Positions 48,668 through 56,704 of a stretch of DNA of 64,000 bases are shown piece after piece; position 1 is the stretch's first letter; every line of letters begins with the position of its first letter. The position numbers and the translations under genes are program-made. Under the pieces are notes generated by a model. The model saw nothing but the letters and a program-made list of their open reading frames with translations, was not told where the DNA came from and did no database searches. Origin of the DNA: Flavobacterium microcysteis (GTDB taxonomy: Bacteria; Bacteroidota; Bacteroidia; Flavobacteriales; Flavobacteriaceae). The DNA is taken from positions 62,001-126,000 of the forward strand of contig NZ_VFJE01000053.1 of assembly GCF_006385255.1 (NCBI RefSeq). Reading direction: 5' to 3'.

Positions 48668-48937
48668 ATGAATAAACTATTTGAAATAATTTATTGGGTA
48701 AAAATTTTTCTTTCACCCTTTATCATTTTTCTTTTTATCGCCTTAGCCATTTATTTTTCTAATGAAGAACTGCTTTGGATTTCTATCTTACTCTCCATTA
48801 TTGGGCTTGTCCTAGGAATAGTTTATGCGGAAAGAATAAGAAAAAAACACGGAACAACACAGTATATGGGAAAAATATACAATACGGATGATATCTCAGA
48901 TTATAATGAAATTATTGATGGAAAGAAAAATGATTAA
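48668..48937 (+). CDS. Small two-helix membrane protein
   Basis: The 89-residue protein has two predicted helices (VKIFLSPFIIFLFIALAIYF and LLWISILLSIIGLVLGIVYA) and a polar C-terminus (ERIRKKHGTTQYMGKIYNTD). It lies 36 bases after the previous gene and six before the lipoprotein gene. No family is recognised. Confidence 0.6.
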   Translation: MNKLFEIIYWVKIFLSPFIIFLFIALAIYFSNEELLWISILLSIIGLVLGIVYAERIRKKHGTTQYMGKIYNTDDISDYNEIIDGKKND

Positions 48938-48943
48938 AAGTAA

Positions 48944-49489
48944 ATGACAAGAATACTATACATCCTTTTATTATCAATATCTTTTATTGGTTGTAGTACA
49001 CCTAAATTCTATACTGAAATTGCTACGATGCAAAAAGAAATACGAGATGATATAGATAAAGCTGAAGGTAATCCCCAGAATGAAGTTCGAATAAAAGGAT
49101 ATAATATGAATAAGCTCGTTTTAAAAAAAATGAGGAATGAACTTAAAAATACTAATCATATCCTATATTATTATTCGCCTGATCCTTCCTTTTCATCAAA
49201 CAAATTTTGGTTTATAATTTATGATGTTGATAATAAGGTTTATTACAATATAGAAAACAATGATTTTAATAATAAACAAATCGACCTGATTGAAAAAACA
49301 GATAAACTAAGTGAAAAATTTGCGCTTTTTGTTTTTAATAATTATATGAACAATAATTGTGAACTATTAAAAAGTAAAGGTAATGTCAATATATCTGGAG
49401 TACGAACCTATGAAGCAATTTATGAAATCAATTTAACTAACAAAGAAAATAAACATTGTTATTTTAAAAACTTCCTATTAATGAATTAA
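48944..49489 (+). CDS. Lipoprotein of unknown function
   Basis: The 181-residue protein has a lipobox IGCS (cysteine near residue 17), then TPKFYTEIATMQKEIRDDID, a helical part, and a beta-rich C-terminus with NNNCELLKSKGNVNISGVRT and a last NKENKHCYFKNFLLMN. The two late cysteines could pair. No family is recognised. It follows the 89-residue gene by six bases. Confidence 0.62.
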   Translation: MTRILYILLLSISFIGCSTPKFYTEIATMQKEIRDDIDKAEGNPQNEVRIKGYNMNKLVLKKMRNELKNTNHILYYYSPDPSFSSNKFWFIIYDVDNKVYYNIENNDFNNKQIDLIEKTDKLSEKFALFVFNNYMNNNCELLKSKGNVNISGVRTYEAIYEINLTNKENKHCYFKNFLLMN

Positions 49490-49593
49490 AAATCAAGGGA
49501 GTTCTTCTGTACCTGAGATCTTACTTAATCGGTCGAAAGAATAGGAAAAAATGGGGAAAACAAGGTATATAGGAAAACAATATATAATCAATT

Positions 49594-49929
49594 ATGGATA
49601 AAAATGTAATTAAATCGTCTTATATTTCTTTTATCGGACTTATTCTAATGATTATTACACAACTTATTTTAGCGAATAAAATTTTTTCATTCTACAATTT
49701 TAACATGAGAAAAGTCTATGCGTTAATTACGTATCTTGTATACGTTCCTTTACTTGGAATAGTTTTCTTAACAACAGCTTTTGTTTTTTATTATTATTGT
49801 AAAAACAGATTCAAACTCTCACTAAAATATTTCTATTTTACAATTCCTTCAATACTATATCTATCAATCTGTGCTTTTATTTTATTTCAAATAATCTATA
49901 AGGTAAACAGGGCAATGTCTATTCAATAA
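49594..49929 (+). CDS. Small membrane protein of unknown function
   Basis: The 111-residue protein has three predicted helices (SYISFIGLILMIITQLILAN; ALITYLVYVPLLGIVFLTTA; YFTIPSILYLSICAFILFQI). It is AT-rich and of unknown family. The GNAT gene starts seven bases after its stop, so the two may be co-transcribed. Confidence 0.6.
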   Translation: MDKNVIKSSYISFIGLILMIITQLILANKIFSFYNFNMRKVYALITYLVYVPLLGIVFLTTAFVFYYYCKNRFKLSLKYFYFTIPSILYLSICAFILFQIIYKVNRAMSIQ

Positions 49930-49936
49930 AAAAGTC

Positions 49937-50578
49937 ATGAAAAACCAAGTCTCTCCAGATATTCTCCAAAAATGGCTTACCGCCTGGTCGCTATCAAGAG
50001 AATTACCCTTACCAATTGTATTCAAATCCGGTTTTAAAGTTGAAGTCGGCGATGTGAAACAAAAAGAAAGGTATGTATTTGCAGAACTGAATGAGGATTT
50101 TATCCAACTTTCTAATACAATCATTGAACCCTGGATTTTTCTAAAAGCCTGTGCCTCTCCTGAAGAAATAAAAAATCATGTTTCTGAAAAGTGGACGCTC
50201 CAACCACAGGGTTATATGATGGCGTGTTCTGAGCCAATGGTTTTTCCAAATCGTCATCTCGATACCGAATACCATTTGGAATTTGATAGCTATAATTCAA
50301 CCTTTGTAGTCAGAATCCTTACTCAAAATAACGAAGAAGTAGCTATTGGTCGTGTAGTGCTTGTTGATGATATAGCCGTATACGACCGAATCATAACTGA
50401 CAGCAATCACAGAAGAAAAGGCCTTGCCACTATAATCATAAGAGAACTTGAAAAAATAGCACTCTCTAAAAATAGTACCAAAAACTTCCTGGTAGCTACT
50501 GAAGAAGGCAGGCAGTTATATCAATCTTTAGGCTGGGATGTCTATAGCTTGTATACATCGATTGTTATCGTTTCATAG
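49937..50578 (+). CDS. GNAT-family N-acetyltransferase with an N-terminal extension
   Basis: The 213-residue protein has about 100 N-terminal residues of unknown fold (LQKWLTAWSLSRELPLPIVF) and then a GNAT domain: EVAIGRVVLVDDIAVYDRII, the acetyl-CoA loop in DSNHRRKGLATIIIRELEKI and the closing helix NFLVATEEGRQLYQSLGWDV. It should acetylate an amine of unknown kind. Converges on the minus-strand gene at 50591. Confidence 0.8.
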   Translation: MKNQVSPDILQKWLTAWSLSRELPLPIVFKSGFKVEVGDVKQKERYVFAELNEDFIQLSNTIIEPWIFLKACASPEEIKNHVSEKWTLQPQGYMMACSEPMVFPNRHLDTEYHLEFDSYNSTFVVRILTQNNEEVAIGRVVLVDDIAVYDRIITDSNHRRKGLATIIIRELEKIALSKNSTKNFLVATEEGRQLYQSLGWDVYSLYTSIVIVS

Positions 50579-50590
50579 GAGACAATACAA

Positions 50591-51094
50591 TTAATGTCGC
50601 ATATTAAACAATCGGACACATAACGGTATCATTCCCAATGAAACGGCTACAAAAATAAAAACCCGTATATAATTGAGCGTTTGCCAAAGCTTGACCCTAC
50701 TAAGCAAATCTTTAGTTTCATTGGGTGCAATTGCCATTTTTTGGAAGTCGATAATAGCAGAGGCAAAATAAGAAAGCGTCCAAATCCTAACCGCAAAATG
50801 GATGGCGAGCAAGACTAAAAGCCAATTCCGTATAGGGTCTATTTTCCAGCAAAAGTACAACGCCATCAAAAAAGTAATTTCATGTAGGGAATGGAATACT
50901 ATCCAGAAAATTTTCAAGCTACTACCCTGTCCGTCTAATAAAAGCTTAAAATTGTCCGGTGGTGAAACTGTCCATTTCGGAACAAAAAGCAATGTTTCAA
51001 AAATTTGAGCCCCATTCATCATAAAATAAACAAGAGTCGTAATACAGAGCCATAGCTCTGCTCTTGACAGATAACTTGTCGTAATATTTTCCAT
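50591..51094 (-). CDS. Four-helix membrane protein co-transcribed with a MarR gene
   Basis: The 167-residue protein has four predicted helices (LWLCITTLVYFMMNGAQIFE; IFWIVFHSLHEITFLMALYF; WLLVLLAIHFAVRIWTLSYF; YIRVFIFVAVSLGMIPLCVR) and a soluble loop (LFVPKWTVSPPDNFKLL). Its start is one base after the MarR stop, so it is probably under MarR control and may be a transporter or a sensor for a toxic compound. No family is recognised. Confidence 0.65.
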   Translation of the reverse strand: MENITTSYLSRAELWLCITTLVYFMMNGAQIFETLLFVPKWTVSPPDNFKLLLDGQGSSLKIFWIVFHSLHEITFLMALYFCWKIDPIRNWLLVLLAIHFAVRIWTLSYFASAIIDFQKMAIAPNETKDLLSRVKLWQTLNYIRVFIFVAVSLGMIPLCVRLFNMRH

Positions 51095-51095
51095 T

Positions 51096-51557
51096 TTAAT
51101 CGTTTGATTTAGAATTCATCGAACCGGTTACTTCTTTCATGATGACGGTAGCTTCCGAAAAATAGCGCTTTATGGCTTCCATTTCCGATGGTGAAAAAGA
51201 AGCAATCAGTGCTGTTGTTTTTTGTTGCAGTTCCACAAAAAGCGGCTGTAATAATTTCATAGCATTTTCTTCATTAGGCACGATGATTACTTTTCTTCGA
51301 TCGTCCTTAGTGAATTTTCTTTTGAGAAGCTTTTTTTTCTCCAGTCGGTCAATCAATCCGGTAACAGCGCCGGACGTCAATCCTGTCGACTTAGAAAGTT
51401 CGCCTGCTGTCAATTCCTTATGTTGTAAAATTAGTCCCAGGTATTTATGATCTGAACCTGCCAAGCCTGCTTTGCGGGCAATTGCCTCGTGCATAAAAAT
51501 GGAAGCGTCGGAATATTGTCGGCTCGCTTGTCTAAATTGTTGAAGTAAATCGTTCAT
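51096..51557 (-). CDS. MarR-family winged-helix regulator
   Basis: The 153-residue protein has the MarR layout: a helical dimer end (FMHEAIARKAGLAGSDHKYL), HTH KELTAGELSKSTGLTSGAVT and GLIDRLEKKKLLKRKFTKDD, the wing RRKVIIVPNEENAMKLL, and a C-terminal dimer helix. It probably binds the inverted repeat at 51577-51599 next to its own promoter and represses the pair until a ligand binds. Confidence 0.9.
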   Translation of the reverse strand: MNDLLQQFRQASRQYSDASIFMHEAIARKAGLAGSDHKYLGLILQHKELTAGELSKSTGLTSGAVTGLIDRLEKKKLLKRKFTKDDRRKVIIVPNEENAMKLLQPLFVELQQKTTALIASFSPSEMEAIKRYFSEATVIMKEVTGSMNSKSND

Positions 51558-51576
51558 ATTTTTATCTTATTAACTA

Positions 51577-51599
51577 AATATCTTAGCTACAAAGATATT
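51577..51599. promoter_or_regulatory. MarR operator candidate over the promoter
   Basis: AATATCTT (51577-51584) and AAGATATT (51592-51599) form a perfect inverted repeat with a seven-base spacer. The minus-strand -7 box TATCTTTG (51590-51597) lies inside it, 33 bases before the MarR ATG. This is the expected layout for autorepression. Confidence 0.65.
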
Positions 51600-51715
51600 A
51601 TTTTTTTATATACGAAAATACTACTCCGTCCTAAATTATATTCTTAGAAGTATTAATTGAGAGCCAATAGTTTACAATAAATCAGATAGGTAATGGAATA
51701 AATCCAGCTAGTAAT

Positions 51716-53257
51716 TCAGCTATTTTTAATTTTATTAGCCCAAAAAAGACTAACCGCCCATTTTGCTTTGAAGTTTTTATAATAGCGAAATGGGTTCCTT
51801 ATGGATTGGTGTTTGTAAAACTTAAAAAAAGAAACCGTTTTATAGCCTTCCAGTTGTGTTTTAGATTGGTGTAGCAACCTGTACAGCATTACGGTAGGTG
51901 ATGGTTTTGGCTGAAGTTTCTCATCTTTCCAAGCCAATTCAGGTTTCGATCTAAAACCACCTATCGGAGCTTTTAAGTGTAGTATTTGGGGAAATGGAAG
52001 ATATAACACATCAAATCCTTTATTGCGAAGTTGCATTCCAAAATCCGCATCTTCTCCAAAACCAAACTCAAAACGCTGGTCAAATTGGAGTCCTTTTAAA
52101 GTGTCTGTTTTCACGATACTGCATCCCGACCCAAATGTTTTCCATTGAAAAACTGCATCGAACACGGTCTTTTCGTTGATTTGAAGGCAGCTTAACGTAT
52201 TGGCTTCGTTTCCGTATTTGGCAATCTGGCTGAAAGCCGTTTCCAGAAAATCTTCTCCTACACGAATATCATCATCTGCAAAGAAAACCCATTCACTTTC
52301 AATTTGGGATAAGGCAATATTTCTAGCATTGCAGGCTCCTGCCTGACGTGTAAATGTATGCGAAATAGCAAAAGGCCAGGAATTATTTTGGAGATAAACC
52401 AGATTACTCTGGCTTCCTTCAACCGGATTTTGTTCAACGATAATAACTTTTCGGGGCAACTGTTTCTGAGCAGCCAAATCGGATAGAAATGTATATAGAT
52501 ATTGTTCCCTGCCAATGGTTGGGATAATTACATCTATTGCGGCTTCATTAATAATCTGCCTGGAAGATTGGACAAAAACGGCATCCAAAACTTTTCCAGT
52601 AGTTTTCCTTTTACCATAAAATAGACTCTGAAAAAAAGGCAATAAAAACCATTGCTTTTGATGCAGGATACAATTAAACAATAAAAGAAATATCCATCGG
52701 GATTTATAATGCTGTCGTACAAACTTGAAAACAGTTTTTGTACTCGCTTTTGTAGTTGTATAACCTGTATCAGAATGCAAAAGCAATCGAGGTTCCGAGT
52801 AACATAAAAGTCCATGTGGCATCCATAGCTTTGCTAAAGAATGCAGGAAATAATCGAAATCCGTATCGCGTACGATTTCCTTTTCTAAGCGCAACATTAC
52901 TTCGCATGATATTCCACCTATGGCAGCACTGGCAAACCAGGTTGCATACTTCGCATTCTTGTTAGGATTAGCAAACAGGCTTTCCTCTATATATCCAATA
53001 GTATCCGGAAAATAGTTTTCTTTTGCCGGATTATAAAAAGCCATTATCTTTTTATGATGGAAAATATCAGAAATGCTTTCTTTATTAAAATAATTGCGTT
53101 GTGATTCATGGCACCAAAATATCAGTGATTCAGGAAACGCTTGTGCTGCTTCAAACAGAGTGTCTGCAATCGAAGCCAAACGAACCGGAATATCTTCTCC
53201 TAAAGAATCATTCCAGACCTGTGTCACTTTATTATTTTGATGGTAGAGTATAATCAT
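51716..53257 (-). CDS. Glycosyltransferase family 2 with a long N-terminal extension
   Basis: The 513-residue protein has a GT2 (GT-A) domain in its second half: DVIIPTIGREQYLYTFLSDL, KVIIVEQNPVEGS, WVFFADDDIRVGEDFLETAF (DxD as DDD) and FEFGFGEDADFGMQLRNKG. About 235 N-terminal residues come before it (LIFWCHESQRNYFNKESISD) and are not recognised; similar N-terminal parts occur in some exopolysaccharide transferases. It overlaps the upstream GT4 gene by four bases. Last gene of the 62857-to-51716 transcript. Confidence 0.85.
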   Translation of the reverse strand: MIILYHQNNKVTQVWNDSLGEDIPVRLASIADTLFEAAQAFPESLIFWCHESQRNYFNKESISDIFHHKKIMAFYNPAKENYFPDTIGYIEESLFANPNKNAKYATWFASAAIGGISCEVMLRLEKEIVRDTDFDYFLHSLAKLWMPHGLLCYSEPRLLLHSDTGYTTTKASTKTVFKFVRQHYKSRWIFLLLFNCILHQKQWFLLPFFQSLFYGKRKTTGKVLDAVFVQSSRQIINEAAIDVIIPTIGREQYLYTFLSDLAAQKQLPRKVIIVEQNPVEGSQSNLVYLQNNSWPFAISHTFTRQAGACNARNIALSQIESEWVFFADDDIRVGEDFLETAFSQIAKYGNEANTLSCLQINEKTVFDAVFQWKTFGSGCSIVKTDTLKGLQFDQRFEFGFGEDADFGMQLRNKGFDVLYLPFPQILHLKAPIGGFRSKPELAWKDEKLQPKPSPTVMLYRLLHQSKTQLEGYKTVSFFKFYKHQSIRNPFRYYKNFKAKWAVSLFWANKIKNS

Positions 53258-54396
53258 AACTGCTGCTTATAAAATTCTATATTTTGCAGTACTGTTTTTC
53301 GTATATCAAAAACATTCTCAACACGTGTTCTTGCATTTTTACCCAACTGCAATACCTGATTTTTGTCGGCAATGAGTTCGCTTATTTTTTCAGCATATAA
53401 ATTATGGTCTTGTGGATGTACCAAATAACCACTTTCCCCATCGATAATTAATTCTTTTGCCCAACCAATATTACTATTTACAACAGCTTTTTGCATTGCC
53501 ATGCATTCAATTGTTACCATGCCTAAAGTTTCGGCAAAGGTTGGAAATACGCAAACATTGGCCTTTTTGATATGTTCCCGAATCTCATTATAAGGTACTC
53601 TGCCCAAATAACTGACTTTCTCTTTCAGCGATTCATCCAGCATGGAATGTAATAATTGCCAGGTTGAAGGTGATTGCGTCTGCAAATCATACGAATCCGA
53701 ACCGATTAGCAACAATCGGATTTCAGGATTTTTTGCAACAGCTTTTTCCAGAATAGCCGGCAATTCCAAGACGCCTTTTTTTCTGATGATAGTACCGATA
53801 TATAAAATCAGTCCGGGTTCAAAATCCTGTGGTGTTTCATTTGAAAAATCAGAAAGCAGGATTCCGTAATGCAGTGTCTGAATCGGTTTGTTCTTGATTT
53901 TAAAAATTTCTTTTGTCAAATCACCGGCAAATTGTGTCGGTGCGATATAGGCCTTTGCTTTTGCCAATCCGAGCTTTTCAAACCAGAAGTTTTTGGGTTT
54001 CTGTTTTCGGTTTTCCAAATGGCAGAAATAGGCATCACTGCCATGAAAACGAATAACCAAAGGCGCATTCAGATTCATAAAGGCCGTAATTCCTGTCCAA
54101 TCCGGAGCCTCTACCAAATCAATTTTATCTTGAGAAATGTACCTGTTTAGATAGTTCTGAAGATGTTTTCTATAAAAATACCAACCAAAAGCTTTGTATT
54201 TTTTATGTTGTATCAGATGAATCTTTATACCGTTTTCTTCCAGAACTTCATTTGTTTTTTGGGAATACACAAAAACCGAAACCTTGATTCCTTCCTTATG
54301 CAAAGCCAGAACAAGGTTCTTGATGCTGGTTCCGATTCCGGCTGCATGTCGTACCTTTTCATGAGGGTATTCTGGTGTTAGAAAAGCAATGTGCAT
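53254..54396 (-). CDS. Glycosyltransferase family 4 (GT-B)
   Basis: The 380-residue protein opens HIAFLTPEYPHEKVRHAAGI and has LVEAPDWTGITAFMNLNAPL, PGLILYIGTIIRKKGVLELP, and the donor site CVFPTFAETLGMVTIECMAM followed by KAVVNSNIGWAKELIIDGES. Donor sugar unknown. Its ATG touches the stop of the SGNH gene by one base and its end overlaps the GT2 gene by four, so it is inside a coupled operon. Confidence 0.9.
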   Translation of the reverse strand: MHIAFLTPEYPHEKVRHAAGIGTSIKNLVLALHKEGIKVSVFVYSQKTNEVLEENGIKIHLIQHKKYKAFGWYFYRKHLQNYLNRYISQDKIDLVEAPDWTGITAFMNLNAPLVIRFHGSDAYFCHLENRKQKPKNFWFEKLGLAKAKAYIAPTQFAGDLTKEIFKIKNKPIQTLHYGILLSDFSNETPQDFEPGLILYIGTIIRKKGVLELPAILEKAVAKNPEIRLLLIGSDSYDLQTQSPSTWQLLHSMLDESLKEKVSYLGRVPYNEIREHIKKANVCVFPTFAETLGMVTIECMAMQKAVVNSNIGWAKELIIDGESGYLVHPQDHNLYAEKISELIADKNQVLQLGKNARTRVENVFDIRKTVLQNIEFYKQQL

Positions 54397-55268
54397 TATT
54401 GAAAAAATTTATCTAAAAGAAACTGTGTAAAAATAGTGGCTCCTTTTTCGTTCATATGTCCGCAGGAAGAAAAATAATCATCGCTGGTTACTACAGCTTC
54501 AAAATTATGAACTTCCGGATATAGTTTGACAACATCTTCAAAATATGCTGCATTTTTTACGTTCTCGCACATTGGTGTCGTTACAGCAATCAAACGTATT
54601 CCGTTAGTCTTACAGATTGTTTTAATCCTTTCATACGCCTTGTTTCGTTTGGGTTTGTATTTTGAAAGGTCATACTTCATATTTTTCCCTTTCCCTTTTA
54701 ATGGATAAAACCCATGACGCTGTAGGGATTTCGACGGTCTTTCCGCTACCGTAAAAAACAATTCTCTGGCTCCTATTTTCGCATCGTATTTTAGATAACG
54801 ATAAAACGGCAGATAATACAGTTGGTCAAAATCTTTTATGTTTTTATAATAATCGCTAATCTGATCTGACTCTTTTAAATAAGGATAAAAGTAAGCTCGG
54901 GTACCGTCAGAAAATCCATTGGAATTGATGTTTAAGTCTACCTCAACGACAAGGTTTTTAATTTTTGTTCCTTTTGCCAATAGCAGTTCCAGCAGCAAAG
55001 CGCTCTCCTCCAATCGGGAGCCACTCATTCCAAAATTATAAGCCGAATAGCCTTTATCAATAAACAATTGCGGAACAAAATGATTATTAGCTCTTGATGA
55101 ACCTAAGAAAATCACATCATAATTTTCAGGTTTTCCTGCATAGGCCAACGCAATCTTATTTCTGGGCTTGCTGTTTATATAACCAGCCGTGAAAGCATAA
55201 TCCAACAGGTATAGTACGGCTATAAAACCGATAAAAACCTTAAGTAGATAAAGCAAAAATCTTCTCAT
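54396..55268 (-). CDS. SGNH-hydrolase-like membrane-anchored protein (partner of MBOAT)
   Basis: The 290-residue protein has one N-terminal membrane helix (FLLYLLKVFIGFIAVLYLLD). The exported domain has an SGNH-like block I, YDVIFLGSSRANNHFVPQLF with serine as nucleophile, FGMSGSRLEESALLLELLLA, and a late GHMNEKGATIFTQFLLDKF with the histidine. Such proteins work with an MBOAT acyltransferase, as in DltB/DltD or alginate AlgI/AlgJ, to put acetyl groups on glycans outside the inner membrane. The MBOAT gene lies directly upstream with a one-base overlap. The acyl acceptor is presumed to be the glycan. Confidence 0.78.
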   Translation of the reverse strand: MRRFLLYLLKVFIGFIAVLYLLDYAFTAGYINSKPRNKIALAYAGKPENYDVIFLGSSRANNHFVPQLFIDKGYSAYNFGMSGSRLEESALLLELLLAKGTKIKNLVVEVDLNINSNGFSDGTRAYFYPYLKESDQISDYYKNIKDFDQLYYLPFYRYLKYDAKIGARELFFTVAERPSKSLQRHGFYPLKGKGKNMKYDLSKYKPKRNKAYERIKTICKTNGIRLIAVTTPMCENVKNAAYFEDVVKLYPEVHNFEAVVTSDDYFSSCGHMNEKGATIFTQFLLDKFFQ

Positions 55269-56701
55269 CAGAACTGGAAATAAATAAAACTTTTGTACTC
55301 GCTATACACTCCAAACAACAGTAGAACAGCAATGGCTAAAGCAATTTTTAGATAGCTGTATCGTCCTGAAACAGGTTCAACTTTATAGCGGTTGAACCAC
55401 TCAAAACCAACAAACAATACAATCATGAGTATCAGTTCATAATTATAGCGTTCAATACTAAAGTACTGGCTTTTGAATTTCAAATTGGTAAACATTCTCT
55501 GTATATAACCAAATGCATCAGTAATTGTTGGCGCCCTAAAAAATATCCAGGCAAAACATGTCAATAGAAATGTCAATCCGATTTGAGGAATCAGTTTGAA
55601 TCCCTGAACCACATTTACATTTTCGATATTTCCGGTATGTATCCTATTTTTCTGACTCAAAAGTAATGGCAGGAAATACAAGGCATTTAAGAATCCCCAA
55701 ACCAGATAGGTCCAGTTAGCGCCATGCCAAAAGCCACTTACCAAAAAGATGATAAATGTATTCCTGATTTTCATCCACGTTCCGCCTTTACTGCCTCCTA
55801 AAGGAATATAAAGATAATCCCGGAACCAGGATGAAAGCGAAATATGCCAACGACGCCAGAATTCTGCAATATCCCGGGAGAAATACGGATAGTCGAAATT
55901 CTTGAGCAAGTTAATCCCAAATAATTTAGAGGTTCCCAAAGCAATATCTGAATAACCTGAAAAGTCTCCATAAATCTGGAAAGCGAAATAAACGGCTCCC
56001 AGCATAAGCGACAGGCTGTTCATGTTTTCGTAATTGTCAAAAATAGCATTGGCATATTGGGCACAACTGTCTGCGATTACTATTTTTTTGACCAACCCCC
56101 ATAAAATCTGGTGTAGACCTTCTTTAGTTTGCTGATAGTCAAAATTTCTTTTGACTTTTACCTGTGGCAAAAGATGTGTAGCTCTTTCTATTGGTCCTGC
56201 AACTAACAATGGAAAATAGCTCACAAAAAGCGCATAATCTATAAAATTCCGTTCGGCACGGATACGTTCTTTGTAGATATCAATAATATAAGAAAGTCCG
56301 TGGAAGGTATAAAATGAAATTCCTACCGGTAGTACCAGATTCAACAATAATGGATTGGCCTGCAAGCCAAATCCTTCTAACAGTTTAGAAAAGGAAACCG
56401 CAAAAAAGTCATAGTATTTGAATACACCAAGAAATCCCAGATTGATACCTATGCTAATCCAAAACCATGTTTTTCTACTCGCTTTAGATTGGCTGTTTTC
56501 AATTTTTAATGCCGTAAAATAATCCAGTCCTGTAGAGAAAATCAAAAGAAACAAAAATCTCCAATCCCAACACGAATAAAAAAAGTAGCTCGCTATAATC
56601 AACAATGCATTTTGTGCTTTCTTGGATGTTTTGAACACAAACCAATAAAGACAAAAAACGATAGGAAGAAAAACCGCAAACGACAGGGAGTTGAAGTACA
56701 T
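55268..56701 (-). CDS. MBOAT-family O-acyltransferase (AlgI/DltB-like)
   Basis: The 477-residue membrane protein has about ten helices. Conserved MBOAT motifs are present: RDIAEFWRRWHISLSSWFRD, YLYIPLGGSKGGTWMKIRNT and FLVSGFWHGANWTYLVWGF, the last with the invariant active-site histidine. It would move an acyl group (usually acetyl) across the inner membrane to a glycan, with the SGNH partner encoded directly downstream. It is in the middle of the glycan operon, so O-acetylation of the surface polysaccharide is likely. Confidence 0.92.
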   Translation of the reverse strand: MYFNSLSFAVFLPIVFCLYWFVFKTSKKAQNALLIIASYFFYSCWDWRFLFLLIFSTGLDYFTALKIENSQSKASRKTWFWISIGINLGFLGVFKYYDFFAVSFSKLLEGFGLQANPLLLNLVLPVGISFYTFHGLSYIIDIYKERIRAERNFIDYALFVSYFPLLVAGPIERATHLLPQVKVKRNFDYQQTKEGLHQILWGLVKKIVIADSCAQYANAIFDNYENMNSLSLMLGAVYFAFQIYGDFSGYSDIALGTSKLFGINLLKNFDYPYFSRDIAEFWRRWHISLSSWFRDYLYIPLGGSKGGTWMKIRNTFIIFLVSGFWHGANWTYLVWGFLNALYFLPLLLSQKNRIHTGNIENVNVVQGFKLIPQIGLTFLLTCFAWIFFRAPTITDAFGYIQRMFTNLKFKSQYFSIERYNYELILMIVLFVGFEWFNRYKVEPVSGRYSYLKIALAIAVLLLFGVYSEYKSFIYFQF

Positions 56702-56704
56702 ATT

